A stretch of 64,000 bases of DNA from JACMNW01 sp031406155 (GCA_031406155.1 JANOGW010000017.1:16904-80903), one strand, 5' to 3'; shown: positions 1-8,943, numbered from the stretch's first letter. Translations and numbers: made by a program. Notes: generated from the letters alone by a model not told the origin.

Positions 1-69
1 CTGTCAGCCCGCCTGCACAAGGGGTGCAAAGCGGTTGTACAGCCGGGGCACCCCCTCGAAAGGCCAAAC

Positions 70-960
70 ATGACCCCGATCATCGCGTCCCTCGCTGACA
101 TCTCATCGCGCTATGACGCCGTTTTCTGTGATCTCTGGGGATGCCTGCACAATGGCAAAGCGCCGTTTCCCGGCGCCGTAGCCGCGTTGCAAGCCTTTCG
201 CGCCAACGGCGGCCGCGTGGTTCTTCTGACCAACGCGCCGCGCCCAAAGCCGAGCATTGTCAGCCAGTTAGCCACAATGGGCCTGCCCCGCGATGCCTGG
301 GACGAAGTCGTCACCTCTGGCGACGCGGCCCAATATGCGCTGATCACCGGGGCCGTCGGGCGGCGCGTCCATCACATCGGCGCGCTGAAGGATGAGCCGT
401 TCTTTACCACCTTCGCCGACGATCTTCAGCCAACCGTCGCTTCCGAATCCCCCATTATCCGCACCACGCTGGAAGAGGCCGAAGGCATCGTCTGTACCGG
501 CCTTGCCGATGACCTGACCGAAACGCCAGACGACTACCGCGCTGCCCTTTTGTTCAGTAAAACCATGAACTTGCCCATGCTCTGTGCAAATCCTGATATC
601 GTAGTCGATTTTGGCGACAAGCGGCTATATTGCGCCGGTGCCATTGCGCAGGCCTACGAAGAAATGGGCGGCCGCGTGTTCTATTTCGGCAAGCCCCACC
701 CGCCGATCTACGATCTCGCCCGCCGCAGATTGGCAGCACTGACGGGCAATGAAGAGGCGCAAGTGCTTTGCATAGGGGACGGGATCAGCACCGATATACA
801 GGGCGGGCAATCCGAAGGCCTAGATACGCTGTTCATCACCGGCGGCATCGCGGCGGATCAGTTCGGGCCAGATATATCAAATCCTGACAAGGGGTTGCTA
901 GAAGCATGGCTGGCTGAAAAGCAGATTTCTGCCACCTATGCCATCAGCCAACTGCGCTGA
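70..960 (+). CDS. HAD-superfamily hydrolase, TIGR01459 (CECR5-like) family
   Basis: A 296-residue soluble HAD phosphohydrolase. Motif I is DLWGCLHNG with the nucleophile Asp at residue 21; motif II is LLTNAPRP (Thr54); motif IV near residue 235 reads IGDGISTDIQGG. The DxWG form of motif I and the class IIA cap layout match the TIGR01459 family common in alphaproteobacteria, whose substrate is not established. The ATG is preceded by AAAGG at a suitable distance. The frame is open upstream to the window edge, so a longer form is possible, but the family normally starts close to this Met. It is followed by a 126-nt gap before the MaoC gene. Confidence 0.85.
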   Translation: MTPIIASLADISSRYDAVFCDLWGCLHNGKAPFPGAVAALQAFRANGGRVVLLTNAPRPKPSIVSQLATMGLPRDAWDEVVTSGDAAQYALITGAVGRRVHHIGALKDEPFFTTFADDLQPTVASESPIIRTTLEEAEGIVCTGLADDLTETPDDYRAALLFSKTMNLPMLCANPDIVVDFGDKRLYCAGAIAQAYEEMGGRVFYFGKPHPPIYDLARRRLAALTGNEEAQVLCIGDGISTDIQGGQSEGLDTLFITGGIAADQFGPDISNPDKGLLEAWLAEKQISATYAISQLR

Positions 961-1086
961 ACGTCAATCTGTGGGCTAATTAAATTCCCTATTGCGCGCT
1001 ATCAAGGTAATTTTATTGCGCACAGGATTGCTCTGCATCGCAGCATTTGCTAGCGTACCTGCAGCCTGATCCAAGGGATTCGCAGG

Positions 1087-1530
1087 ATGCTGGACAATAT
1101 GCAACGCGGAACAATCTGCATCGAAGACATCGAAATCGGTATGGTCCGGTCCTTGCGTAAAACCATAACCGACCGGGACATCAGCCTATTTGCCGAGGTT
1201 TCCACCGATCACAACCCGGTTCACCTTGACGAATCCTACGCGCAAGACACCATTTTTCAAGGTCGTGTCGCCCACGGCATGCTGACCGCCGCGCTGATTT
1301 CTGCCGTCATCGGCGAACAACTTCCCGGTCATGGCGCGGTCTACCTGAGCCAAAGCCTGAAATTCATGGCGCCGGTGCGCCCCGGCGATACCGTCTATGC
1401 CGAGGTGAAAGTCGTCTCGATCGACCATGCCAAACGCCGGGTTACCCTTGAAACCCACTGCACAGTGGGCGATACGGTTGTGCTGAAAGGTGAGGCGCTG
1501 GTTCTGGCACCAAGCCGCAAGTTCGACTGA
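1087..1530 (+). CDS. MaoC-family (R)-specific enoyl-CoA hydratase
   Basis: A 147-residue single hot-dog domain protein. The hydratase 2 motif is clear: DHNPVH gives the catalytic Asp41 and His46, followed by GRVAHGML, the conserved second block. Members hydrate trans-2-enoyl-CoA to (R)-3-hydroxyacyl-CoA, and PhaJ-type members feed polyhydroxyalkanoate synthesis. The length agrees with PhaJ-like proteins (about 135-160 aa). The next gene, ribF, begins 28 nt downstream, so the two may be cotranscribed although they are not functionally linked. The exact chain-length preference cannot be read from sequence. Confidence 0.88.
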   Translation: MLDNMQRGTICIEDIEIGMVRSLRKTITDRDISLFAEVSTDHNPVHLDESYAQDTIFQGRVAHGMLTAALISAVIGEQLPGHGAVYLSQSLKFMAPVRPGDTVYAEVKVVSIDHAKRRVTLETHCTVGDTVVLKGEALVLAPSRKFD

Positions 1531-1558
1531 CGGGGCAGCACCCCGATACCGGGGAAGC

Positions 1559-2485
1559 ATGCAGATTTACCATCACTGGCAAGGGCTTGACGATACGGCC
1601 AAGGGGGCATCCGTTGCCATGGGCAACTTCGATGGCGTGCATCTTGGCCACCGCGCAGTGATCGACCTTGCCCGCAAGTCCTCCCCCCTCGGCATCGTCA
1701 CATTCGAGCCGCACCCCCGCGAATACTTCGCCCCGACCTCGCCACCCTTCCGCCTGATGAACGCCGAAGCCCGCGCCAACCGCCTTGCCAAACTCGGCGT
1801 CGAACGGTTGTATGAATTGCCCTTCGGCACCGATTTGGCAGGCCTTTCCCCCGAAGCCTTCGCACAAGACGTCCTCGCCGATGGCCTCGGCGTCTCTCAC
1901 GTGGTGGTCGGCGCTGATTTCTGCTTTGGCAAAGGCCGGGCGGGCAAAGCCGCCGATCTGCAAGCTCTTGGACAGAAATTCGGATTTGCCGTCACCATCG
2001 CCGACCTCGTCAAATTCCACGAACGCGAAATATCCTCTACAGCCATCCGCCAGGCGTTGACTGATGGGCGCCCGCGTGATGCACAAGCCATGCTCGGCCA
2101 TTGGCACCGTATCGAGGGCGAGGTTATTCACGGCGAAAAGCGTGGCCGCGATCTGGGCTACCCTACCGCCAACATGTCGGTCGCAGGGCTGCACTTGCCC
2201 CGATTCGGTGTCTATGCCGTGTGGGCCGATGTACTGACCGGCCCGCACCAAGGCAGTTTCCAAGGGGCCGCCAGCCTTGGGGTGCGCCCTATGTTTGGCA
2301 TCAATCAACCCAACCTTGAAACCTACCTCTTTGATTTCAAAGGCGATCTATACGGCCAGCACCTGTCCATCGCCTTTGTCGATTACCTGCGACCTGAACT
2401 GCAATTTGACGGCCTGCCTGCCCTGCTGACCCAAATGGAGGCCGACTGCACCCGCGCCCGGGCCATCCTGACGGCGCTGCCATGA
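1559..2485 (+). CDS. ribF: Bifunctional riboflavin kinase / FAD synthetase
   Basis: A 308-residue enzyme that phosphorylates riboflavin to FMN and adenylylates FMN to FAD. The N-terminal nucleotidyltransferase domain has the MGNFDGVHLGH motif at residues 21-31, FEPHPREYF, and VVGADFCFGKGR; the STAIRQAL motif closes that domain. The C-terminal flavokinase domain shows GRDLGYPTANM and ETYLFDFKGDLYG. The frame is open upstream, but I place the start at the ATG that opens MQIYHHW, with GGGGAAGC just before it; this gives the normal family length. The 3' end overlaps the next gene by an ATGA. Confidence 0.96.
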   Translation: MQIYHHWQGLDDTAKGASVAMGNFDGVHLGHRAVIDLARKSSPLGIVTFEPHPREYFAPTSPPFRLMNAEARANRLAKLGVERLYELPFGTDLAGLSPEAFAQDVLADGLGVSHVVVGADFCFGKGRAGKAADLQALGQKFGFAVTIADLVKFHEREISSTAIRQALTDGRPRDAQAMLGHWHRIEGEVIHGEKRGRDLGYPTANMSVAGLHLPRFGVYAVWADVLTGPHQGSFQGAASLGVRPMFGINQPNLETYLFDFKGDLYGQHLSIAFVDYLRPELQFDGLPALLTQMEADCTRARAILTALP

Positions 2486-2937
2486 CCGAAAAGAAACGCC
2501 CAAAATTCTGGGAAACCGTTCCCCTGAAGAACATGAACAAGACAGAGTGGGAGGCGCTTTGTGACGGCTGCGGCAAGTGCTGCCTGAACAAAATTGAGTA
2601 CGAGGACACTGGCGAGATCGCCTATACCCGCATCGCCTGCCGCTTGCTGGACGGGGAGTCGTGCCGCTGCGCGCAATACCCGATCCGCCACCAGTTCGTG
2701 CCCGATTGCGTGCGCCTGTCGCCCAAAACCCTGCCAAAAATCGCCTATTGGATGCCCCGCACCTGCGCCTACCGTCTGCTTCACGAAGGCAAACAACTAT
2801 ATTCCTGGCACCCGCTGATCACTGGCGACCCCGCATCCGTGCATGACGCCGGCGCATCGGTGAAGGGGTGGACGATTCCGGAATTCGAAGTGCCCGAGGA
2901 AGACTGGGAAGACCATATTATCGAGGAAACACCCTGA
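2482..2937 (+). CDS. YcgN/UPF0260 family Cys-rich protein
   Basis: A 151-residue protein of the YcgN (UPF0260) family, part of the YkgJ-type metal-chelating cluster superfamily. The signature CDGCGKCC places cysteines at residues 27, 30, 33 and 34, with further Cys residues in the segment CRLLDGESCRC and in PDCVRLSP. These presumably bind iron or zinc; the cellular role is unknown. It overlaps ribF by 4 nt and is followed without a gap by the aldolase gene, consistent with translational coupling in one transcript. Confidence 0.88.
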   Translation: MTEKKRPKFWETVPLKNMNKTEWEALCDGCGKCCLNKIEYEDTGEIAYTRIACRLLDGESCRCAQYPIRHQFVPDCVRLSPKTLPKIAYWMPRTCAYRLLHEGKQLYSWHPLITGDPASVHDAGASVKGWTIPEFEVPEEDWEDHIIEETP

Positions 2938-3965
2938 TGTTTTTCACCTCCGACAATGCCTCGGGTGCCGCGCCCGAAATCATGGCGGCCCTCGCCTGCG
3001 CCAACGAAGGCTTTGCGCGCAGTTATGGTGCAGATGACATCATGGCCCGGGTCACCCGGCAAATCCGCGATGCGTTCGAACATGCGGACGCCGCAGTTTA
3101 CCTTGTGGCTACCGGCACAGCCGCAAATTCCCTTGCTTTGGCGCTGTACACGCAGCCTTGGTCCGCAGTTTTTGCCCATGCCGACGCACATATCGCCGTT
3201 GACGAATGCGGCGCGCCGGAATTCTACACCAGCGGCGCAAAGCTGGTTGGCGTGCCGGGCGCACATGGCAAAATGACGCCCGCAACCCTCAGTGAAGCCC
3301 TTGGCCGAATTGGGCAATCCGGCGTACACGGCGTGCAGCGCGGCATGCTGTCCATCACCAACGTAACCGAGGCGGGGACCGTCTACACCGCCGGCGAAGT
3401 GGCCGCGCTGACATCCATTGCCAAGGCCCACGGCCTGCCCTGCCATCTGGACGGTGCGCGCTTTGCCAATGCCCTCGTCGCAACCAACGTCTCCGCCGCA
3501 GACATGACATGGCGCGCGGGGATCGACATCGTCTCCTTTGGCGGCACCAAGAACGGCTGCCTTGGCGTCGAGGCCGTGGTCGTCTTTGACCCCGCCAAAG
3601 CATGGGAGTTCGAATTACGCCGCAAACGCGGTGGACACCTGTTCTCCAAACATCGCTTTTTGTCGGCACAGATGGAGGCCTATCTGGCCGACGACCTCTG
3701 GCTGCGCCTCGCCACCCACGCCAACAGAATGGGCGCGCGGCTGGCCAGGGGTATCGAGGCCATCCCCGGCGCACACCTGATCCATCCCGCCCCTGCCAAT
3801 ATGCTGTTTCCCGAATGGGCCATCGGCACCCATGCCCGCGCCGAAGCCAAAGGTGCTGCCTACTACCAGATGCCCGCGCCCAAAGGGCGTGAGGCCGCAC
3901 GGTTGGTCGCCTCGTGGAACACCACCGAGACAGAGGTGGATGGCTTGCTTGAGGCGTTGACGTAG
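2937..3965 (+). CDS. Low-specificity L-threonine aldolase
   Basis: A 342-residue fold-type I PLP enzyme of the beta-eliminating lyase family that cleaves L-threonine/allo-threonine to glycine and acetaldehyde. The PLP lysine is Lys205 in SFGGTKNGC; HLDGAR at 170-175 supplies the conserved Asp that binds the PLP nitrogen. The start is the ATG that overlaps the preceding stop as TGATG; the longer upstream frame is shadow sequence over the YcgN gene. It is convergent with the hydrolase gene beginning at 4009. Family assignment is firm; substrate stereospecificity is inferred. Confidence 0.9.
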   Translation: MFFTSDNASGAAPEIMAALACANEGFARSYGADDIMARVTRQIRDAFEHADAAVYLVATGTAANSLALALYTQPWSAVFAHADAHIAVDECGAPEFYTSGAKLVGVPGAHGKMTPATLSEALGRIGQSGVHGVQRGMLSITNVTEAGTVYTAGEVAALTSIAKAHGLPCHLDGARFANALVATNVSAADMTWRAGIDIVSFGGTKNGCLGVEAVVVFDPAKAWEFELRRKRGGHLFSKHRFLSAQMEAYLADDLWLRLATHANRMGARLARGIEAIPGAHLIHPAPANMLFPEWAIGTHARAEAKGAAYYQMPAPKGREAARLVASWNTTETEVDGLLEALT

Positions 3966-4008
3966 GATGGGCGATTGCGCCGATCCCTAGACGTGCAGAT
4001 TGCCCGTC

Positions 4009-4827
4009 CTAGATCGCGCCAAGATGCGCCATCACCGCATCAGCCACTTCGCCCGGATGGGTGATCGGCACCATATGGCCCGCACCGGGTACCAGTAACC
4101 GTGTTACTTGCGGCAACCGTCGTGCAAGCGCATCCTGCACCGCACCAACGATGGCGGGTGACGACGAGCCTTCGACCATCAGTACCGGAACGCCGATGCT
4201 TTCCAGCCCCATATGGCGCAACAGACCCGCCTCGTCATTCAGCAGTACCGGGTTCTGCGCGGCAATGAAGTGAATGCGATCAATCATGTAATCTTGCTGC
4301 CGGGCGGGCAGATCGGCGAAAGCCGTCCCTGACCCCCAGTCACCATGAAACATCGCCGCCGCGTCGGCGCGCCGCCCCTCAGACAGGGTCTGCGCCACTT
4401 TCAGGTGCTGGTCGCGGAACGGGGCAAAAGCGGTCGAGCCATCCGCCCGGGCCGCCGCGAACAACGGCGGTTCAATCAACACAAGGGATCGCACCAGATC
4501 GGGCCGCTCCAACGCCATGCGCAGGGCAACCGTCGCGCCGAACGAATGGCCGATGATATCAATCGGCCCGCCCGTCCCGAGCGTTTCCGCCATCTCGATG
4601 CTGATCCGCGTGGTCAATCCGTGCAGATCGGTCACGCCATCCCAATCGGCAGTCCGGCCATGGCCTGGCTGATCCAGCGCAGTTACGGTAACGCCCAAGA
4701 GATGCCCGGCCAGCCCCGACCACGCGCCGGCATGCGCGAGCGAACAATGCAGCGCCAGAACAGGCCGTGCACCCCCCTTGTTCCACACCCGGTAGGGATG
4801 CGCGATTGTCGTCAAATCTTCCGGCAT
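4009..4827 (-). CDS. Alpha/beta-fold hydrolase
   Basis: A 272-residue alpha/beta hydrolase. The nucleophile elbow is GHSFGAT with Ser95; the oxyanion region is LHCSLAHAG near residue 27; DQPGHGRT follows strand 4; the catalytic His lies in GAGHMVP near residue 252. There is no signal peptide, so it is cytoplasmic. Substrate is not predictable. It is translationally coupled (TGATG) to the upstream DsbA-fold isomerase gene on the same strand, which suggests a common catabolic or detoxification role. Confidence 0.85.
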   Translation of the reverse strand: MPEDLTTIAHPYRVWNKGGARPVLALHCSLAHAGAWSGLAGHLLGVTVTALDQPGHGRTADWDGVTDLHGLTTRISIEMAETLGTGGPIDIIGHSFGATVALRMALERPDLVRSLVLIEPPLFAAARADGSTAFAPFRDQHLKVAQTLSEGRRADAAAMFHGDWGSGTAFADLPARQQDYMIDRIHFIAAQNPVLLNDEAGLLRHMGLESIGVPVLMVEGSSSPAIVGAVQDALARRLPQVTRLLVPGAGHMVPITHPGEVADAVMAHLGAI

Positions 4828-5423
4828 CAGATCTTGCCGGCCAGATGCAAATCGACATCGTCGAGCCGGTCCTGGCCCCAGAACACCTGATCGCCAATCA
4901 CATAACTTGGCACCCCGAACACCCCGCGCGCTACCGCCTCTTCCAGATTGTTGGCATAGGTTTCCGCCGCCATCAGCATGTATTTGTCGGCAATCGCGGG
5001 GTCAAAGCCGTGTTTGGCCAGAACATCTTTCACCACCGCGTCGTCGGAGATATTGCGCCCCTCGGCCCAGACCGCGCGTGGAAAGGCATGCACCAGACCG
5101 CCCAGATCACCGCCACCCGCATTGGCCGCCGCAATGATGGCATACGACGCCGGTGCCGGGTTCACCGGAAAGAATGCAGGCTGCAGGTTCAGCGGCATCC
5201 CCAACCGCGCCGACCAGCGTTTCAGTTCCTGCAATCGGTGGGCCTTGCGTGATGGATGGCGGTCGGCCAGAACCTGACCGCCAGTGCGCGGAAACAGCGA
5301 AGGTGCGTCAATCGGCAGATAGCGGATGGTAGCGCCATGCTTTGACGCCACCGCCTCCAGCCGTTGGCCCGCCAGATAGACAAAGGGCGAAATCGCCGCG
5401 AAAAAATAGTCGATCTGCGCCAA
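4827..5423 (-). CDS. 2-hydroxychromene-2-carboxylate isomerase-like (DsbA/kappa GST fold)
   Basis: A 198-residue thioredoxin-fold protein of the HCCA isomerase/kappa-GST family: IDYFFAAISPFVYL at the N terminus has the glutathione-activating Ser (Ser12) and the cis-Pro region GVPSYVIGDQVFWGQDRL at the C terminus. I choose a TTG start at 5423 because GAAGGGG lies about 9 nt upstream and the family begins with this strand; the longer frame from 5492 would overlap the divergent prs promoter region. The original naphthalene-pathway activity is only one member's function; here the substrate is unknown. Coupled to the downstream hydrolase. Confidence 0.82.
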   Translation of the reverse strand: MAQIDYFFAAISPFVYLAGQRLEAVASKHGATIRYLPIDAPSLFPRTGGQVLADRHPSRKAHRLQELKRWSARLGMPLNLQPAFFPVNPAPASYAIIAAANAGGGDLGGLVHAFPRAVWAEGRNISDDAVVKDVLAKHGFDPAIADKYMLMAAETYANNLEEAVARGVFGVPSYVIGDQVFWGQDRLDDVDLHLAGKI

Positions 5424-5527
5424 TTTGCGGCCCCTTCGAGATGGCTTTGGTTTCCAAGACCCTATCGCGGTGATAAGCGGTGTCAACGTCACGAATCCGT
5501 CACGCAGACCAGATCAGGGAAATCACA

Positions 5528-6550
5528 ATGGCAGCCATAACCGAGCCGAAACTGATTTCCGGTACGGCCAATCTTAGCCTCGCCAAATCCATTGCCCGCC
5601 GCATGTCGATGCATCGCGGCGTGCAGGTCGGGCTGGTCGAGGCGCGGGTGGAACGCTTCAATGATCAGGAGATTTTCGTCGAGGTCTATGAAAACGTCCG
5701 CGGCGAGGATATGTATATCATCCAGCCCACATCCAACCCCGCCAATGACAACCTGATGGAACTGCTGATCATCACCGATGCGCTGCGCCGGTCCTCCGCT
5801 GACCGGATCACCGCCGTCATCCCCTATTTCGGCTATGCCCGCCAAGACCGCCGTGCCAAGGCGCGCACGCCGATTTCAGCCAAACTTGTGGCCAATCTGA
5901 TCACCGAAGCAGGCGTTGACCGCGTGCTGACGCTGGATCTGCACGCAGCGCAAATTCAGGGCTTTTTCGATATCCCGGTGGATAACCTTTATGCTTCGCC
6001 CATTTTTGCGCTGGACATCGAGCATCATTTTAAAGATCAGATGTCCGATCTGATGGTGGTTTCCCCTGATGTGGGCGGCGTGGCCCGCGCCCGCGATCTG
6101 GCCAAACGGATCAACGCGCCGCTTTCCATCGTTGACAAGCGCCGCGAAAAAGCAGGTGAAGTGGCCGAGATGACTGTGATCGGCAACGTTGCGGGCAAAA
6201 AATGCATCATCGTCGATGACATTTGCGACACGGCCGGTACGCTGTGCAAAGCCGCCGAGGTGCTGATCGAAAATGGTGCCACCGAAGTGCACGCCTATAT
6301 CACCCACGGTGTTCTGTCCGGCCCGGCGGTGGAACGCGTGCAGAACTCTGCGATGAAAAGCCTGGTGATCACGGATTCAATCGAGCCGACCGATGCTGTC
6401 AAAGCGGCGAAAAACATCAGGATCGTACCTACCGCCCCGATATTCGCGCAGGCCATCCTGAACATCTGGAACGGCACATCGGTATCGTCCCTGTTCGAGA
6501 CGGAAACCCTGATCCCGATCTATGAAGGCATGTACACCAAGCTTTTGTAG
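5528..6550 (+). CDS. prs: Ribose-phosphate pyrophosphokinase (PRPP synthetase)
   Basis: A 340-residue enzyme making PRPP from ribose 5-phosphate and ATP for nucleotide, histidine and tryptophan synthesis. Visible motifs are RQDRRAKARTPISAK (residues 106-119), DLHAAQIQGFF (137-147, metal-binding), VVSPDVGG and the PRPP loop IVDDICDTAGT (228-238). It is somewhat longer than the 315-residue E. coli enzyme, with an N-terminal addition of about 10 residues that is usual in alphaproteobacteria. The start ATG has GGGA upstream; an in-frame ATG 48 nt earlier is less likely. A 14-bp inverted repeat lies just after the stop. Confidence 0.96.
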   Translation: MAAITEPKLISGTANLSLAKSIARRMSMHRGVQVGLVEARVERFNDQEIFVEVYENVRGEDMYIIQPTSNPANDNLMELLIITDALRRSSADRITAVIPYFGYARQDRRAKARTPISAKLVANLITEAGVDRVLTLDLHAAQIQGFFDIPVDNLYASPIFALDIEHHFKDQMSDLMVVSPDVGGVARARDLAKRINAPLSIVDKRREKAGEVAEMTVIGNVAGKKCIIVDDICDTAGTLCKAAEVLIENGATEVHAYITHGVLSGPAVERVQNSAMKSLVITDSIEPTDAVKAAKNIRIVPTAPIFAQAILNIWNGTSVSSLFETETLIPIYEGMYTKLL

Positions 6551-6576
6551 GTGTTCGTCCTACCGCAGGTCCGGAC

Positions 6577-6621
6577 CTGATCCGGGGCCTACCACGGTTT
6601 GGCCAAGAGGCCCCGGATCAG
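6577..6621. repeat. 14-bp perfect inverted repeat after prs
   Basis: CTGATCCGGGGCCT at 6577-6590 is matched by AGGCCCCGGATCAG at 6608-6621 with a 17-nt spacer. No T-tract follows on either strand, so it is a poor intrinsic terminator. A related half-arm, GGTCCGGACCTGATCC, precedes it. I believe similar CCCCGGATC palindromes are scattered through Rhodobacterales intergenic regions, but this recollection cannot be checked here. It lies between convergent prs and the lectin gene and may mark transcript ends. Confidence 0.7.
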
Positions 6622-6649
6622 CTGCGGGGCTACTCGGCGACTGTCAGAC

Positions 6650-7000
6650 TCAATACAATTCCCAACCGTCGGGGTCTCGCAGGGGCCCGATAGACATCCA
6701 GTCCGCCCGGATACGCGCCAAACGGCTGTCACCCCAGGTGCGAAAGACCATGTCAAAACCGGTTGGAGATATATTATCGGCGCAGATATCCGCGCGTGCA
6801 TTGGTTTTCTGGTCCATATCCCACATCGAAATGGACACGGTAACAGAAGGCACCTCGGCATAGGGTTCCTTGAAGGTCACCTTGTAGCGGCTTTCACGCG
6901 GGCCTTGCCCTGTCCACATCACGCCGCCATCGGCGAAATCCGAAAACAGGACACGCGTTCCCTGGTCCACCCCAAGACTGCCTGACGAAATACGCTTCAT
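6650..7000 (-). CDS. H-type lectin domain protein
   Basis: A 116-residue protein that is almost entirely one H-type lectin domain (Pfam H_lectin, the fold of discoidin II and snail agglutinin). Features are the beta-rich pattern, YKVTFKEPYAEVPSVTVSISMWD split over two strands, and the terminal aromatic segment DWMSIGP. In eukaryotes the domain trimerises and binds N-acetylgalactosamine. No signal peptide is visible, so export would need another route. It sits downstream of the ATP synthase terminator and is probably transcribed on its own. Function in the bacterium is unknown. Confidence 0.75.
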   Translation of the reverse strand: MKRISSGSLGVDQGTRVLFSDFADGGVMWTGQGPRESRYKVTFKEPYAEVPSVTVSISMWDMDQKTNARADICADNISPTGFDMVFRTWGDSRLARIRADWMSIGPLRDPDGWELY

Positions 7001-7062
7001 ACCGTTTACCTCTTGCGTGCGGCTTAACCAGTATTCGCGGCAAAAGTTAGGAATCGGAAAAG

Positions 7063-7084
7063 AAAAAGCCCCGCATTTGGGGCC
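7063..7084 (-). terminator. Rho-independent terminator of the atp operon
   Basis: On the minus strand, GGCCCC-AAATGC-GGGGC is followed by TTTTTC (stem arms 7079-7083 and 7068-7072, T-run 7063-7067). It lies 24 nt after the atpC stop. Confidence 0.85.
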
Positions 7085-7107
7085 ATTTCACCTAAAACTG
7101 TGGCAGT

Positions 7108-7500
7108 TCAGTGCCCGGCAGCCACCCGCATCGCCAACATATCCTGCACCAGCTTTTCGGCGCCATCCTTGTCTGCACTGCTTGCTGCAAGTTCGCGCAT
7201 TTCCGCAACCAGGCTTTCCATCACCGCCGGCGTCGCCTCTTCCAGCGCGATGGCACGTTCGGCCAGAACTGAAACGCCAGTCGCGGTAATCTCGGCAAAG
7301 CCACCGGTGACCACATAAGCTTGCGTTCCGGTTGCGCCGATTGCGCGCAGGATACCGGGCCGCAGTGTGGTGATGGTGGGGGAATGCCCCTCCATCGCCG
7401 TCATATCGCCATCTGCACCCGGAATTTGCACTTCGGTTGCCTGAACCGATGCAAGCCTGCGTTCCGGTGACACCAGATCGAATTGCATAGTGCCCGCCAT
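7108..7500 (-). CDS. atpC: F1F0 ATP synthase subunit epsilon
   Basis: A 130-residue epsilon subunit of the F1 sector. The N-terminal beta-sandwich begins FDLVSPERRLASVQA and contains GADGDMTAMEGHSPT, the family signature; the C-terminal helical part is present but short compared with E. coli (138 aa). It is the last gene of atpHAGDC, 9 nt after atpD, and an intrinsic terminator follows. Epsilon couples the gamma stalk to the c-ring and can inhibit ATP hydrolysis; whether this short form inhibits is not visible. The F0 genes are not in this window, as expected for alphaproteobacteria with a split operon. Confidence 0.95.
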   Translation of the reverse strand: MAGTMQFDLVSPERRLASVQATEVQIPGADGDMTAMEGHSPTITTLRPGILRAIGATGTQAYVVTGGFAEITATGVSVLAERAIALEEATPAVMESLVAEMRELAASSADKDGAEKLVQDMLAMRVAAGH

Positions 7501-7509
7501 GATCTGTCC

Positions 7510-8943
7510 TTATGCCGCAGCCGCAGCAAGACGCTGGGCTTTTTCGATCACGTCCTGAATGCCGCCAACCATGTAGAAGGCAGTTTCCGGCAAGTGATCG
7601 TATTCGCCCGCAACAACGGCCTTGAACGACTTGATGGTTTCTTCCAGCGGCACCTGCACACCGGGCGAGCCGGTGAACACTTGTGCCACATCGAACGGCT
7701 GGCTCAGGAAACGCTGAATTTTGCGCGCGCGCGCAACAGTCAGTTTGTCTTCTTCGCTGAGTTCGTCCATGCCCAGAATGGCGATGATGTCTTGCAGCGA
7801 TTTATAGCGCTGAAGAACGCCCTGAACCGAACGCGCAACGTCATAATGTTCCTGCCCAACAACAAGCGGGTCCAAGATACGGCTGGAGCTGTCAAGCGGG
7901 TCAACCGCCGGGTAAATCCCCAATTCAGAAATTGCGCGCGACAGAACGGTCGTCGCGTCAAGGTGCGCGAACGATGTTGCTGGTGCGGGGTCGGTCAAGT
8001 CATCCGCAGGCACGTAGATCGCCTGAACCGACGTGATCGAGCCTGCTTTGGTTGAGGTAATACGTTCTTGCAGCGCACCCATGTCGGTGGCCAGCGTTGG
8101 CTGGTAGCCAACGGCAGATGGAATACGGCCCAACAGTGCGGACACTTCCGAACCGGCTTGGGTAAAGCGGAAGATGTTGTCCACAAAGAACAAAACGTCA
8201 GTGCCCGACTGGTCGCGGAACTGTTCCGCAATGGTCAAGCCTGACAGCGCCACACGCAGACGCGCACCCGGAGGCTCGTTCATCTGGCCATACACAAGCG
8301 CCACTTTGGATTTGGTCAGATCGTCGATGTTGATAACACCGGATTCAATGAATTCGTGATAAAGGTCGTTGCCTTCACGCGTCCGTTCGCCCACGCCCGC
8401 AAACACTGAAAAGCCAGAGTGCACTTTTGCAACGTTGTTGATCAGTTCCTGAATAAGCACGGTCTTGCCGACACCCGCACCACCGAAAAGGCCGATCTTT
8501 CCGCCACGCGAATAGGGCGCAAGCAAGTCGATCACCTTGATGCCGGTCACCAGGATAAGCGCGTCCGTTGCCTGTTCGGCAAAGCTTGGGGCCGGACGGT
8601 GGATCGCGCGGCGTTCGGTGTGGGCAATCGGGCCTTTTTCGTCAATCGGCTCGCCGATCACATTAATGATGCGGCCAAGCGTGCCATCGCCAACCGGAAC
8701 CGAAATCGGCTCGCCCGTATCGGAAACCGGTGCGCCGCGAACCAAACCTTCGGTTGCGTCCATCGCAATGGTCCGTACCGTGCTTTCGCCCAGATGCTGC
8801 GCCACTTCCAACACCAGCCGCTTGCCGTTGTTGGTCGTTTCCAGCGCGTTCAGAATTGCCGGAAGATCGCCATCGAACTTAACGTCCACAACGGCGCCGA
8901 TGATTTGCGTCACCTTACCCTGCGATTTTGGTGCTTTTGCCAT
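7510..8943 (-). CDS. atpD: F1F0 ATP synthase subunit beta
   Basis: A 477-residue catalytic beta subunit. The Walker A GGAGVGKT is at residues 154-161; GERTREGND, the Walker B strand ALVYGQMNEPPGAR and the ALLGRIPSAVGYQPTLA catalytic/DELSEED regions are all intact (LSEEDKLTV near residue 400). It is 20 nt downstream of atpG and 9 nt upstream of atpC. Length and motifs are those of a normal mitochondrial/alphaproteobacterial beta subunit. Confidence 0.98.
   Translation of the reverse strand: MAKAPKSQGKVTQIIGAVVDVKFDGDLPAILNALETTNNGKRLVLEVAQHLGESTVRTIAMDATEGLVRGAPVSDTGEPISVPVGDGTLGRIINVIGEPIDEKGPIAHTERRAIHRPAPSFAEQATDALILVTGIKVIDLLAPYSRGGKIGLFGGAGVGKTVLIQELINNVAKVHSGFSVFAGVGERTREGNDLYHEFIESGVINIDDLTKSKVALVYGQMNEPPGARLRVALSGLTIAEQFRDQSGTDVLFFVDNIFRFTQAGSEVSALLGRIPSAVGYQPTLATDMGALQERITSTKAGSITSVQAIYVPADDLTDPAPATSFAHLDATTVLSRAISELGIYPAVDPLDSSSRILDPLVVGQEHYDVARSVQGVLQRYKSLQDIIAILGMDELSEEDKLTVARARKIQRFLSQPFDVAQVFTGSPGVQVPLEETIKSFKAVVAGEYDHLPETAFYMVGGIQDVIEKAQRLAAAAA

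Noticed and set aside
2..73. 3' end of an upstream gene whose TGA would overlap the HAD gene start as ATGA
   Set aside because: Only 23 codons are visible and the peptide has no recognisable features; two other frames are also open.
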